Assembly: GCF_003031405.1 (NCBI RefSeq)
Contig: NZ_CP020469.1
Location: 1,054,001 to 1,118,000, forward strand
Direction of reading: 5' to 3'
Length of the DNA: 64,000 nucleotides
DNA from: Halomonas sp. 'Soap Lake #6'
GTDB lineage: Bacteria > Pseudomonadota > Gammaproteobacteria > Pseudomonadales > Halomonadaceae
In this document: piece after piece, positions 16,292-25,303 of the stretch
How the letters are laid out: the number at the start of each line of letters is the position of its first letter
Position numbering within the stretch: position 1 is the first letter of the stretch
Position numbers and translations under genes: made by a program
The notes under the pieces: model-generated
Told to the model about the DNA's origin: nothing
What the model saw: the letters and a program-made list of their open reading frames with translations, nothing else
The model's database searches: none

Positions 16292-17647
16292 ATGAATATG
16301 AATATGACCTTCCTCCAAGGTTTACTCACGAATATAAGCGAGCGCACTCGCGCACTAAGCCATCAACAGGGGTTGCTCAAAGACAATAAACAACACCTTA
16401 GCGTTCTTACCGAGATGTGTGAACGACTAATGCAACGTGACGGTGAGGCCTCACAGATTCTGACAGCCCAACAAGCGTTAGAACAGTACAGCCAATTGAA
16501 TGAGGAGGAGCAAGAGGCTTTTTTCTCTCTGCTGGCAGATGACTATGCAGCAGAACCTGATGCTATCCATGCTGCATACCAAGCCTATTGCGAAAAATAT
16601 GATAATGCTGCGCTTGCAAAGCTGTTTGATGCTTGTGAACCACGCAGACAAGATTTGCTGCGCAGGCTAAACCTTTGCCCTGGCGGTACGTATGAGTTAG
16701 TCAAAATGCGGGCTGACCTTCTCAAGCGATTAAAAAAATCCCCCGATCTTGCTGCGTTAGATGCTGACTTTTCACACCTTTTCAATTCCTGGTTTAACCG
16801 TGGTTTTCTTGTGCTCGAAAGCATTGATTGGAACACCCCGGCAGCTGTACTGGAAAAGCTCATTCGCTATGAGGCGGTACATGAAATCAAGGATTGGGAC
16901 AGTCTGCGCCGTCGGCTAGATCCCGACGACCGCCGGTGCTACGCATTTTTTCATCCAGCAACGGGGGACGAGCCACTTATCTTTGTTGAGGTGGCTTTAT
17001 GTAAGGGGATTCCAGATAACGTTCAAAGCATTCTGGAAAATGCTGAAGAGACTCCCTTAAGCACGGCTGATACCGCAGTTTTCTACAGTATTAGTAACTG
17101 TCAAAGCGGCCTGAAAGGCGTGTCGTTTGGTAACTTTTTAATCAAGCAGGTCGTTCAGGAACTCAGCCGAGAATTCCCTCAAATAAAGAGTTTCGTCACG
17201 CTATCGCCTGTACCTGGCTTCGCAACCTGGCTTGCTGAACAGCGTGCCACTGAAAGCATTGTGCTCTCAAAGGAGCTTGAAGCGTTGCTTGCCGCGGAGG
17301 CTTTTGATGCATCCCAGGTATCGGCCAGTAATCAAAAGGAGTTGATGCGTATTGTGGCGTATTACCTCGTAGAGGCTAAGAGCTCAGCAGGGCTCCCTCT
17401 TAATCCTGTTGCACGTTTTCATCTGGGTAATGGAGCCAGCCTTTATCGCATTAACTGGCCTGCCGATACTTCCCATAAGGGGATGCAACAAGCCCATGGC
17501 GTTATGGTGAACTACCTCTATCGACTCAGTCGTATCGAGCAAAACCATGAGGCATTTAGCCAGCACCAGAGTGTGGTGTGCGCAAATGATATCCGCCGTC
17601 TTGCTAGCCAAGCGTCCCAATACTTTACTGCTGATGCTAAAGCTTAG
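16292..17647 (+). CDS. matA: malonyl-CoA decarboxylase
   Basis: A 451-residue MCD. It decarboxylates malonyl-CoA to acetyl-CoA, the energy-yielding step of malonate use. Family signatures: a helical N-terminal domain, then FFHPATGDEPLIFVEVAL (about 218-235), VFYSISNCQSGLKGVSFGNFLIKQV (about 266-290) and FVTLSPVPGF (about 303-312, with the catalytic Ser-His region), and late NPVARFHLGNGA and HGVMVNYLY. Several in-frame ATGs cluster at 16292-16306; the first is used. No strong ribosome site is seen. First gene of matA-matB-madL-madM. Confidence 0.9.
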   Translation: MNMNMTFLQGLLTNISERTRALSHQQGLLKDNKQHLSVLTEMCERLMQRDGEASQILTAQQALEQYSQLNEEEQEAFFSLLADDYAAEPDAIHAAYQAYCEKYDNAALAKLFDACEPRRQDLLRRLNLCPGGTYELVKMRADLLKRLKKSPDLAALDADFSHLFNSWFNRGFLVLESIDWNTPAAVLEKLIRYEAVHEIKDWDSLRRRLDPDDRRCYAFFHPATGDEPLIFVEVALCKGIPDNVQSILENAEETPLSTADTAVFYSISNCQSGLKGVSFGNFLIKQVVQELSREFPQIKSFVTLSPVPGFATWLAEQRATESIVLSKELEALLAAEAFDASQVSASNQKELMRIVAYYLVEAKSSAGLPLNPVARFHLGNGASLYRINWPADTSHKGMQQAHGVMVNYLYRLSRIEQNHEAFSQHQSVVCANDIRRLASQASQYFTADAKA

Positions 17648-17733
17648 CCGTGCTTTTAGTTTGAAATAGCCGTGTCTGCAATGGCAGTGCTTTGCAGGCA
17701 GTTTCGCGTAGTGACTAACCAGCAAACCCAGCC

Positions 17734-17793
17734 TAGTGATTAGGTACAAGAAATAGTGATTAGGTACAAGAAATAGTGATTAGGTACAATAAC
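17734..17793 (+). repeat. 20-bp tandem repeat, three copies, upstream of matB
   Basis: TAGTGATTAGGTACAAGAAA at 17734 and 17754, with a third copy at 17774 that diverges in its last bases. It ends immediately before the matB ribosome site (AAGGAG, 17794-17799). Confidence 0.9.
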
Positions 17794-17805
17794 AAGGAGC
17801 ACAAG

Positions 17806-19350
17806 ATGAATAACAATCTTTACATGCAGTTTTATCCTCACTTTGAGCGCCAGCCTGACAAGGTGCTAATTGATACACCTAGTGGGAAGCAGTATCGCTA
17901 TAAAGACGTTATTGCCACCAGCCGAAAGATTGCCACTCATTTACTTGCATTAGGCATTGAGCCGGGCGATAGGGTGGTTGTTCAGGTTGATAAAAGCCCT
18001 GAGATGTTAATGCTGTACTTAGCCAGTTTGCAGGTGGGTGCTGTCTATCTACCGCTAAATACTGCTTATACGGAGAGTGAGGTTCGCTACTTTTTGCAAG
18101 ATGCCGAGCCTAAGCTCTATATTTGCCGACCGGAAGATATGGCGCTTGCCGCTCAACAGGCAGCTACATGTGCTGTGCAGCATATTGAAAGTTTAGGCAC
18201 GCAGGCTGATGGCAGCTTGATGGAGAAGCTAAGCGACGTTGAGGAAACGACGTGGGTCTGTGAGCTTGGTCCTGATGATTTGGCCGCTATTCTTTATACC
18301 TCTGGTACTACTGGCCGATCTAAAGGTGCCATGCTGACGCATGCCAATTTAGCCTCTAACTGCTTGGCCCTCACAGAGGCATGGCACTACAGCGAAAACG
18401 ATCACTTGCTGCATGCTCTACCTATTTTCCATACCCATGGGCTGTTCGTTGCATGCAATGTAACGCTCGTTAACGGTGCTTCGATGACATTCTTACCGAA
18501 GTTGGATGTAGACGAGTTAATTGATCGTATGCCGACTGCGACAGTTCTAATGGGAGTCCCCACGTTTTACACGCGGCTCCTTCAGTCACCTCGTCTCACT
18601 CGAGAAGCTGTCGTCAATATGCGGCTATTTATATCCGGCTCTGCTCCTCTACTTGCTGAAACCCATGAAGCCTTCGAAGCGCGCACAGGCCACGCCATAC
18701 TTGAACGGTACGGTATGACCGAAAGCAATATGAACACTTCCAACCCGTACATCGGTAAGCGTCGCCCAGGTACGGTTGGCATTCCCTTACCGGGTGTTGA
18801 GGTGCGTATTACCGACCGTGAAACGGGCTGTACCATTCCCCAAGGCGAGACCGGCATGGTGGAGCTAAAAGGACCCAATGTTTTTAAAGGCTATTGGCGG
18901 ATGCCGGAAAAAACTGCATCTGAGTTCCGTGACGATGGCTTTTTTATCACTGGCGACCTTGGTTGTATCGATGAACTTGGCTATCTAAACATCGTCGGCC
19001 GTGACAAGGACCTGGTGATTTCAGGTGGCTATAACGTTTATCCCAAAGAAATTGAACAGCTCATTGATGACCTGCCCGGCGTGGCGGAATCGGCTGTTAT
19101 TGGCGTGCAGCATGCTGATCTGGGGGAGGGCGTCGTCGCTGTGGTCGTTCCTAAAGAGCAGGAGTGCTCAATCACTGAGTCACAAATCCAAGAGGCGCTT
19201 AAGGATCAGCTAGCTCGCTATAAGCAACCCAAGCGGGTCTTTTTTACCCAGGCGCTACCGCGCAATGTAATGGGTAAAGTGCAGAAAAATCAGTTACGCG
19301 ATACCTATGCCGATACCTTCCAAAAACAAAATACTGCTGCTGAAATTTGA
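17806..19350 (+). CDS. matB: malonyl-CoA synthetase
   Basis: A 514-residue AMP-forming acyl-CoA ligase that activates malonate with ATP and CoA. Motifs: P-loop YTSGTTGRSKGAM (about 164-176), ERYGMTESNM (about 297-306), FFITGDLGCIDELGYL (about 383-398) and the hinge GRDKDLVISGGYNVYPKEIE (about 401-420), plus a C-terminal catalytic Lys in PRNVMGKVQKN. Matches MatB in length and motif detail. ATG at 17806 is preferred to an upstream in-frame start inside the tandem repeat because AAGGAG lies directly before it. Confidence 0.9.
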   Translation: MNNNLYMQFYPHFERQPDKVLIDTPSGKQYRYKDVIATSRKIATHLLALGIEPGDRVVVQVDKSPEMLMLYLASLQVGAVYLPLNTAYTESEVRYFLQDAEPKLYICRPEDMALAAQQAATCAVQHIESLGTQADGSLMEKLSDVEETTWVCELGPDDLAAILYTSGTTGRSKGAMLTHANLASNCLALTEAWHYSENDHLLHALPIFHTHGLFVACNVTLVNGASMTFLPKLDVDELIDRMPTATVLMGVPTFYTRLLQSPRLTREAVVNMRLFISGSAPLLAETHEAFEARTGHAILERYGMTESNMNTSNPYIGKRRPGTVGIPLPGVEVRITDRETGCTIPQGETGMVELKGPNVFKGYWRMPEKTASEFRDDGFFITGDLGCIDELGYLNIVGRDKDLVISGGYNVYPKEIEQLIDDLPGVAESAVIGVQHADLGEGVVAVVVPKEQECSITESQIQEALKDQLARYKQPKRVFFTQALPRNVMGKVQKNQLRDTYADTFQKQNTAAEI

Positions 19351-19448
19351 CGTGGTTTTCTACGCCGCAGGGGAGAGCTACGCATCACTGCTGCGGCTTA
19401 AGATCTAACGCGTAATCCTCACAATAATGACAATGAAGGAATATTACT

Positions 19449-19868
19449 ATGGTGATTTATGGAGTTGCCCTGTTGGCAGGCTGCATGCTGGTCGGCCTTT
19501 GGGCAGGTGACGTATTGGGCATGCTGCTTGGTGTGACCTCTAATGTTGGTGGTGTTGGCATTGCTATGCTGCTGCTGATTTTTGTAGGCGGCTATCTTAT
19601 GGATAAGAAGAAAATGCCCGCCAGCACCGAAAGCGGTATTAAGTTCTGGAATGGCATGTATATACCCATCGTCGTGGCGATGGCGGCTAGTCAGGATGTG
19701 GCAGCGGCACTTGATGGTGGGTTAATTGCCATCTTGGCGGGGTTCGTGGCAGTAACGGCTAGTTTCTTGGTAATTCCTCTGTTTGGGCGCTCTCAACGTC
19801 CAACCCCCCTGGAGGAACAGCCACCACAAACGAAGTCTGCTACTCCTTCTCCGGCCCACATCCGCTAA
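19449..19868 (+). CDS. madL: malonate transporter subunit MadL
   Basis: A 139-residue membrane protein with about four hydrophobic helices: VALLAGCMLVGLWAGDVLG, a GGVGIAMLLLIFVGGYLMDKKK-like helix, IKFWNGMYIPIVVAMAASQDVAAAL and a last helix. The GMYIPIVVAMAASQDV motif is typical of MadL, which forms a sodium-dependent malonate symporter with MadM. The tail is short, polar and Pro/Thr-rich. madM follows after 15 bases. Confidence 0.9.
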   Translation: MVIYGVALLAGCMLVGLWAGDVLGMLLGVTSNVGGVGIAMLLLIFVGGYLMDKKKMPASTESGIKFWNGMYIPIVVAMAASQDVAAALDGGLIAILAGFVAVTASFLVIPLFGRSQRPTPLEEQPPQTKSATPSPAHIR

Positions 19869-19883
19869 CCCGAGGTTAATGCC

Positions 19884-20645
19884 ATGATTGAATCATTAAT
19901 TGCACAGTTAGAACGCCAGCATTTGGTGGCTGCTTTCGCCCTTGTTGGGGCCGCGATGTATATTTCCTATCTTGTTAGCGACAAGTTAACCAATGGCCGG
20001 GTGCATGGGTCCGCTATCGCTATTATGGTAGGGCTTGCACTCGCCTATTATGGTGGCATCCACACCGGTGGCAGCAAGGGGCTGGCGGATATCAGTTTAT
20101 TCGCAGGACTGGGATTGATGGGCGGCGGTATGTTGCGGGATCTGGCGATTATTGCGACAGCCTATGGTGTGCGTTTTCATGAAATTCGTGAAGCGGGCAT
20201 GAGTGGCATCGTCGCTCTGTTTCTAGGTGTGGTGCTTTCATTTGTTGCTGGCGTCGCTGTTGCGTTTGCATTCGGTTATCGAGACCCTGTTTCACTGACT
20301 ACTATTGGTGCTGGCACCGTGACGTATATCGTTGGCCCTATTGCGGGCGCGTCTATTGGCGCTTCTTCAGATATTGTCGCGCTGTCTATAGCTGCGGGTT
20401 TAATCAAATCAATACTGGTTATGATCATGACGCCCGTTATGGCGCGCCATATTGGCTTGGATAACCCTCGCTCGGCAATGATATTTGGTGGCTTGATGGG
20501 AACCACCAGTGGTGTTGCGGCAGGTCTTGCTGCTACCAATCCCAAGCTTGTCCCTTACGGTGCAATGACCGCTACCTTCTACACGGGGTTGGGGGCTCTC
20601 TTAGCACCTTCTGTTTTATATTTGGCGGTACGGGCTATCTTCTAG
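19884..20645 (+). CDS. madM: malonate transporter subunit MadM
   Basis: A 253-residue, seven- to eight-helix membrane protein; partner of MadL. Signatures include YLVSDKLTNGRVHGSAIAI near residue 30, GLGLMGGGMLRDLAIIATAYGV (about 73-95) and a conserved GPIAGASIGASSDIVALSIAAGLIK-type segment (about 150-175). End of the malonate operon. Confidence 0.9.
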   Translation: MIESLIAQLERQHLVAAFALVGAAMYISYLVSDKLTNGRVHGSAIAIMVGLALAYYGGIHTGGSKGLADISLFAGLGLMGGGMLRDLAIIATAYGVRFHEIREAGMSGIVALFLGVVLSFVAGVAVAFAFGYRDPVSLTTIGAGTVTYIVGPIAGASIGASSDIVALSIAAGLIKSILVMIMTPVMARHIGLDNPRSAMIFGGLMGTTSGVAAGLAATNPKLVPYGAMTATFYTGLGALLAPSVLYLAVRAIF

Positions 20646-20977
20646 CTATGTTCCCTGTGTCAGGATAGTTGTTCTCTTTGGCAGCGCCCTGGTTGAGTCG
20701 GTGTAGGCATAGCCCTCGCCGACTCATTTGCTTTGCTAGAACGCAGTAAGCGAAGGCTGCTCTCTTAGTCAACTCTCTTTGCCAGCTCTCTTTGCCAGCT
20801 CTCTTTGCCAGCTCTCTCAGCCAGCTCTCTCATCTAAGTCAGCCTGAATCTATCGTTGTTGTGTCAAAGCGCTGCTTTGTTTAAGAAAAACGGCATGCTC
20901 TATCGTTACTTATTGCTAAATTCGGTTAGTGTCAGTAGGGGGAAATCACTACAACGAAAATATTTAAGGATTCAACA
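20646..20977. other. intergenic region between madM and bsr with a 13-bp tandem repeat
   Basis: No gene. CTCTCTTTGCCAG occurs in tandem at 20773, 20786 and 20799, with a fourth variant copy (CTCTCTCAGCCAG) at 20812 and a partial fifth. The bsr promoter should lie downstream of the repeat, in 20870-20960. Confidence 0.85.
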
Positions 20978-22219
20978 ATGAAATACCCGCTTACTCTGTT
21001 AGCCGCTGCGGTTGCTGCCGCTGTTACTAGCACAAGCTATGCAGCGCCATTACTTAGCGACCAGGCTCTGCTGGTTGATAGTCCAGAGCATATTAGTGCC
21101 AATGCGTGGGTAGAGATTTCTCAATCCGCTTTTGAAAGCAACATTCTTGGTGTCCAGGAGCTATTGGGGGAAGAGACTGCTCTTTGCGCCATTATGAAAG
21201 CCGATGCTTATGGTCATGGGATTGCTAACCTAATGCCTTCCGTTATTGCTCTAGGTATTCCCTGTATTGGTGTAGCGAGCAACGAGGAAGCTCGCGTGGT
21301 TAGGGCAAGCGGCTTCGAGGGACGATTAATGCGGGTACGCAGTGCCACACCTGCAGAGATTCGTGGTGCATTTGATTACGAGATGGAAGAGCTATTTGGT
21401 GATATCACCGCTGCAAGACAGGCTTCTGAGGATGCGGCTGAAGCGGGTGTTACGCTGCGCTATCATTTGGGCCTCAACTCAGGGGGCATGGGGCGTAACG
21501 GCATGGCACTTGAGAGTGAAGCGGGGCGCCAGGAGGCATTAGAGCTGCAAGGCTTAGCGTCTATGGAGCTGGTGGGCATCATGACCCACTTCGCCTTTGA
21601 AGAAGAGGAGTTTGTTCGCCAAGGGCTGGAGCTTTTCCATGAGCAGAGTGCTTGGCTAATCGAGGCCGCTAACCTGGATCGCGATGGATTAATCCTTCAT
21701 GCGGCTAACTCGTTTGCCACAATGGAAGTGCCTGAGGCGCGGCTGGATATGGTAAGGCCGGGTGGCTTGTTGTACGGAGATTTGCCGCATTATGAGCAAT
21801 TTAAGCCGGTGATGTCTTTCCGAACGCGTGTTGCATCGGTAAATGATTATGCTCAGGGCAGCGGAGTGGGGTATGACCATGTAAGGGTGTTAGAGCGTGA
21901 CAGCCTGCTGGCGAATTTACCCGTTGGCTACTCTGATGGTTACCGGCGTGTGTTTACCGACGCTGCCTTTGTGCTGATTAACGGTGAGCGGGTGCCGGTA
22001 TTAGGCAAAGTGTCAATGAACACGACGATGGTGGATGTTACTGATTTAGAAGGTGTGTCTCCTGGTGACGAGGTGGTGCTCTACGGGCTTCAAGGTGAGG
22101 AGCGTATTACTATTGAAGAGCTTGAGGAGCTTAACGACGCACTATTAGCTGATCTTTACACGGTGTGGGGGAACTCCAACCCGAAAGTACTGAGACCAAG
22201 TGATCGCGATAACGAGTGA
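20978..22219 (+). CDS. bsr: periplasmic broad-spectrum amino-acid racemase (alanine racemase fold)
   Basis: A 413-residue PLP racemase with a Sec signal peptide (cleavage likely after SYA, about residue 22). The PLP lysine is in AIMKADAYGHG (K74). The disulfide pair that marks periplasmic Bsr enzymes is present as C70 and C96. Further signatures are LNSGGMGRNG (about 166-175), a VGYDHVRV segment and the PVGYSDGYRR / GKVSMNTTMVD region in the C-terminal beta domain. It makes non-canonical D-amino acids in the periplasm that tune peptidoglycan and biofilms. Monocistronic, ending at a strong terminator. Confidence 0.9.
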   Translation: MKYPLTLLAAAVAAAVTSTSYAAPLLSDQALLVDSPEHISANAWVEISQSAFESNILGVQELLGEETALCAIMKADAYGHGIANLMPSVIALGIPCIGVASNEEARVVRASGFEGRLMRVRSATPAEIRGAFDYEMEELFGDITAARQASEDAAEAGVTLRYHLGLNSGGMGRNGMALESEAGRQEALELQGLASMELVGIMTHFAFEEEEFVRQGLELFHEQSAWLIEAANLDRDGLILHAANSFATMEVPEARLDMVRPGGLLYGDLPHYEQFKPVMSFRTRVASVNDYAQGSGVGYDHVRVLERDSLLANLPVGYSDGYRRVFTDAAFVLINGERVPVLGKVSMNTTMVDVTDLEGVSPGDEVVLYGLQGEERITIEELEELNDALLADLYTVWGNSNPKVLRPSDRDNE

Positions 22220-22245
22220 TTCTGTGAATTAGGCTTCGTGCTATG

Positions 22246-22283
22246 AAACCACCCCGCTTAAATGAGCGGGGTGGTTTTGTTTT
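22246..22283 (+). terminator. strong rho-independent terminator after bsr
   Basis: AAACCACCCCGCT / AGCGGGGTGGTTT with a six-base loop, followed by TGTTTT. Because A-rich sequence precedes the stem, it can also act on the convergent hut permease transcript. Confidence 0.9.
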
Positions 22284-22304
22284 GGGGAAAGGCCTGGGGG
22301 AGTG

Positions 22305-23651
22305 TTAGAGCATCATGGCGGCTACCCACCCAAAGGCAATCAGCGGGATGTTGTAGTGCAGGAACGTTGGCACAACGCTGTCCCAGATATGGTCGTGCTG
22401 GCCATCAGCATTGAGACCGGCGGTAGGGCCAAGCGTCGAGTCGGAGGCTGGCGAGCCGGCATCGCCCAAGGCAGCTGCGGTACCTACTAGTGCCACCGTG
22501 GCGAGTGGTGAAAAGCCAAAGTTGAGCGCGAGTGGCACGTAAAGCGAGGCGATGATGGGTATCGTTGAGAACGAAGAGCCGATGCCCATCGTAATAAAGA
22601 GACCGACGAGCAGCATAATCAATGCTGCCAAGCCTTTGTTATCACCAATTATTTCCGTGGAGCTACTCACTAACGCTTCAACTTCACCACTGGCCTGCAT
22701 CACGCTGGCGAAGCCAGCCGCGGTAATCATAATGAACCCGACCAGGGCCATCATACGCATGCCTTCGGTAAAGATGCCGTCCTGCTCGTGCCAACGGAAG
22801 ACGCCACTCAGTGATAGCAGGGCAAAACCAAAGATACCCCCCAGCACCATTGAGCCGGTGTAGAGCTGAACTGCAACGGTTCCAATGAGTGCAATTGCCA
22901 GCACAGCTTTTTGCCAGCCTTTCAGATGTTGGGCCGCTTCTGCTTGCGTCTCGTCGCCTTTGGCGAGGTCACGATCCTGGTAGTGACGGCTTTTGCGGTA
23001 GCTAAATAGCGCAGCCACTGCAAGGCCAAGCGCCATCCCGCCGATAGGGATCACCATCGCCATGGGTACCATTCCTCGGGTGACCTCTAGCCCCAGTGCG
23101 GCGCCACTCTCATTGAGGTTGGTGAGCAGAATGTCATTTAGGAAGATGGCACCAAAGCCTACCGGCAACAACATGTAAGGGGCGGTAATGCCGAAGGTAA
23201 TCACACATGCAACCAGCCGACGATCGAGCTGCAGGTGGTTCATCAGCTTGAGTAATGGCGGTACCAGTACAGGAATAAACGCAATGTGCACCGGAATTAG
23301 GTTCTGAGAGCTCACCGCAGCAGCCAGCAGGGCCGCCAGCAGTGTATAGGTCACCATACGCCGACTGCCGCCTGAATCATCTACCTGAAAGCGCGCAATG
23401 GCGCGGTTCGCCATCACTTCTGTTATGCCTGAGCGAGAGAGTGCAACAGCAAAAGCGCCCAGTACCGCATACGCCAGCGCCACGGTAGCGCCGTTACCAA
23501 GGCCGTCGTTAAAGGCATCGAGAATGGTGTTGATAGGCATGCCCGCATAAAGCCCACCCACCAACGTTGCAACGATTAAGGCAAAGACAACGGAAACCCG
23601 AGCAAGACTGAGGCTGACCATCACTAAAATGGCCAAAACGATAGCATTCAT
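22305..23651 (-). CDS. Na+/H+ antiporter-family permease, probable histidine transporter of the hut operon
   Basis: A 448-residue membrane protein of about 11-12 helices. The paired hydrophobic repeats, the internal SSQNLIPVHIAFIPVLVPPLL and the late GIGSSFSTIPIIASLYVPLAL, GDAGSPASDSTLGPTAG motifs are typical of the Na_H_antiport/YuiF-like family. It is the last gene of hutIGUH on the same strand, so histidine or urocanate uptake is the sensible inference, not a sequence-proven function. Confidence 0.75.
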   Translation of the reverse strand: MNAIVLAILVMVSLSLARVSVVFALIVATLVGGLYAGMPINTILDAFNDGLGNGATVALAYAVLGAFAVALSRSGITEVMANRAIARFQVDDSGGSRRMVTYTLLAALLAAAVSSQNLIPVHIAFIPVLVPPLLKLMNHLQLDRRLVACVITFGITAPYMLLPVGFGAIFLNDILLTNLNESGAALGLEVTRGMVPMAMVIPIGGMALGLAVAALFSYRKSRHYQDRDLAKGDETQAEAAQHLKGWQKAVLAIALIGTVAVQLYTGSMVLGGIFGFALLSLSGVFRWHEQDGIFTEGMRMMALVGFIMITAAGFASVMQASGEVEALVSSSTEIIGDNKGLAALIMLLVGLFITMGIGSSFSTIPIIASLYVPLALNFGFSPLATVALVGTAAALGDAGSPASDSTLGPTAGLNADGQHDHIWDSVVPTFLHYNIPLIAFGWVAAMML

Positions 23652-23665
23652 GAAAAACTACTCTT

Positions 23666-23704
23666 GTCGTTGGAATTGGTCGTTGGAATTGGTCGTTGGA
23701 ATTG
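23666..23704. repeat. 13-bp tandem repeat, three copies
   Basis: GTCGTTGGAATTG repeated exactly three times, immediately upstream of the permease start on the minus strand. Confidence 0.9.
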
Positions 23705-23713
23705 AATGCGGTA

Positions 23714-23740
23714 CCCCCCGCAACCCATTGTTGCGGGGGG
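23714..23740. terminator. strong hairpin between hutH and the permease gene
   Basis: CCCCCCGCAAC / GTTGCGGGGGG, an 11-bp perfect stem with a five-base loop and no T-tract. Within an operon it more probably slows or protects mRNA ends than fully terminates, lowering permease expression relative to hutH. Confidence 0.6.
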
Positions 23741-23752
23741 AGAGTAAGCCGC

Positions 23753-25288
23753 TTAGTGCTGACTTGGCAGGGTGCCAGGACGAAGTAGAGGACTCAGCGT
23801 TCTTGATGCAATCAGGTTGCTGGCTGCTTCAATGTCCGGGGCAAAGAAACGGTCTTGCTCATAGTGGGTGACATGGTCACGCAGTAACTGCTTGGCTTGC
23901 TCAAGTTGTTGCGTGGTCTGTAAGCCGTGGCGCATATCAAGCCCTTGGCAGGCACAGAGCCACTCGATGGCCAGGATATCGCGTACATTATCTGCCATTT
24001 CCCATAGCCGCTTACCAGCCGCCGGTGCCATGGAAACGTGGTCTTCCTGGTTGGCTGAGGTAGGTAGGCTGTCAACGCTATGCGGGTGCGCCAACGCTTT
24101 GTTCTCGCTGGCCAGTGCTGCCGCGGTCACTTGCGCGATCATAAACCCAGAGTTAACGCCGCCTTTTTCGACCAGGAAGGGCGGCAGCTGGGACATGTGC
24201 TTGTCCATCATTAGCGAGATACGGCGTTCCGCCAACGCACCCATTTCGGCAATTGCCAAGGCTAAGTTGTCAGCAGCCATTGCCACCGGCTCAGCGTGGA
24301 AGTTGCCGCCGGAGATAATGTCGTCTGTATCTTCAAACACTAAGGGGTTATCAGACACCGCGTTGATTTCTACCGCCAGTACCTCGGCGACTTGGCGAAT
24401 TTGAGTAAGCGCGGCACCCATTACCTGTGGCTGACAACGTAGCGAATAAGGGTCTTGAACCTTTTCGCAGTTAGCGTGGGAGTCACCGATGTCGCTGTGT
24501 TCGCCGAGCAGTTGCCGATAAGCCGCTGCGGCGTCGATTTGGCCGCGCTGACCACGCACCTCATGGATACGCGCATCAAATGGTGAGCGTGATCCCAAGG
24601 TGGCTTCTACCGTTAGGGAGCCACAAACGGTAGCGGCAGCATAGAGGTCTTCAGCATCGAATAGACCGCGCAGAGCATAGGCAGTGGAGACCTGCGTGCC
24701 GTTGAGTAGCGCTAAGCCCTCTTTAGGGGCTAGCGCAATGGGGCTAAGCCCTGCGACCTTGAGCGCCTCTTCAGCAGAGAGCCATTCGCCCTTGTAGCGC
24801 GCTTTACCCACACCGATAAGCACTACGCTCATGTGGGCCAGTGGCGCTAGGTCACCGGAGGCACCCACTGAGCCTTTGAGGGGAATATGTGGGTAAACCT
24901 CAGCGTTGATAAGGGCGATCAGTGCATCGAGTACTTCGCGGCGAATACCAGAGAAGCCCCGTGCAAGACTGTTAACCTTAAGCACCATGATGAGCCGTAC
25001 CAGGTTATCGTCCATGGCGGCGCCTACGCCGGTAGCATGGGAAAGCACTAGCGAACGCTGCAGCGCTTCCAGGTCTTCATCGGCAATACGCGTTTGTGCG
25101 AGCAGCCCAAAGCCGGTGTTAATGCCATAGACCGTGCGGTTTTCTTCAACCACGCGGTTGACGCAATCGACACTTTTTTGAATCGCGTCGTTGGCACTGT
25201 CGGGCAGACTAACGGTGACCGGAGATTGAAATACCTGGCGCGCTTGCGCCAGGGTCATTTTGCCGGGCTGAATGTCGAGATGGGTCAT
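23753..25288 (-). CDS. hutH: histidine ammonia-lyase
   Basis: A 511-residue HutH that deaminates histidine to urocanate. The self-forming MIO cofactor triad Ala143-Ser144-Gly145 sits in [12 protein letters not shown]. The catalytic-loop YGINTGFG (about 54-61), ALLNGTQVS and [14 protein letters not shown] motifs and the [10 protein letters not shown] stretch are all present. Sits 15 bases after hutU. Length and motifs fully intact. Confidence 0.96.
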   Translation of the reverse strand: MTHLDIQPGKMTLAQARQVFQSPVTVSLPDSANDAIQKSVDCVNRVVEENRTVYGINTGFGLLAQTRIADEDLEALQRSLVLSHATGVGAAMDDNLVRLIMVLKVNSLARGFSGIRREVLDALIALINAEVYPHIPLKGSVGASGDLAPLAHMSVVLIGVGKARYKGEWLSAEEALKVAGLSPIALAPKEGLALLNGTQVSTAYALRGLFDAEDLYAAATVCGSLTVEATLGSRSPFDARIHEVRGQRGQIDAAAAYRQLLGEHSDIGDSHANCEKVQDPYSLRCQPQVMGAALTQIRQVAEVLAVEINAVSDNPLVFEDTDDIISGGNFHAEPVAMAADNLALAIAEMGALAERRISLMMDKHMSQLPPFLVEKGGVNSGFMIAQVTAAALASENKALAHPHSVDSLPTSANQEDHVSMAPAAGKRLWEMADNVRDILAIEWLCACQGLDMRHGLQTTQQLEQAKQLLRDHVTHYEQDRFFAPDIEAASNLIASRTLSPLLRPGTLPSQH

Positions 25289-25303
25289 GGTTAAATACTC
25301 CTA

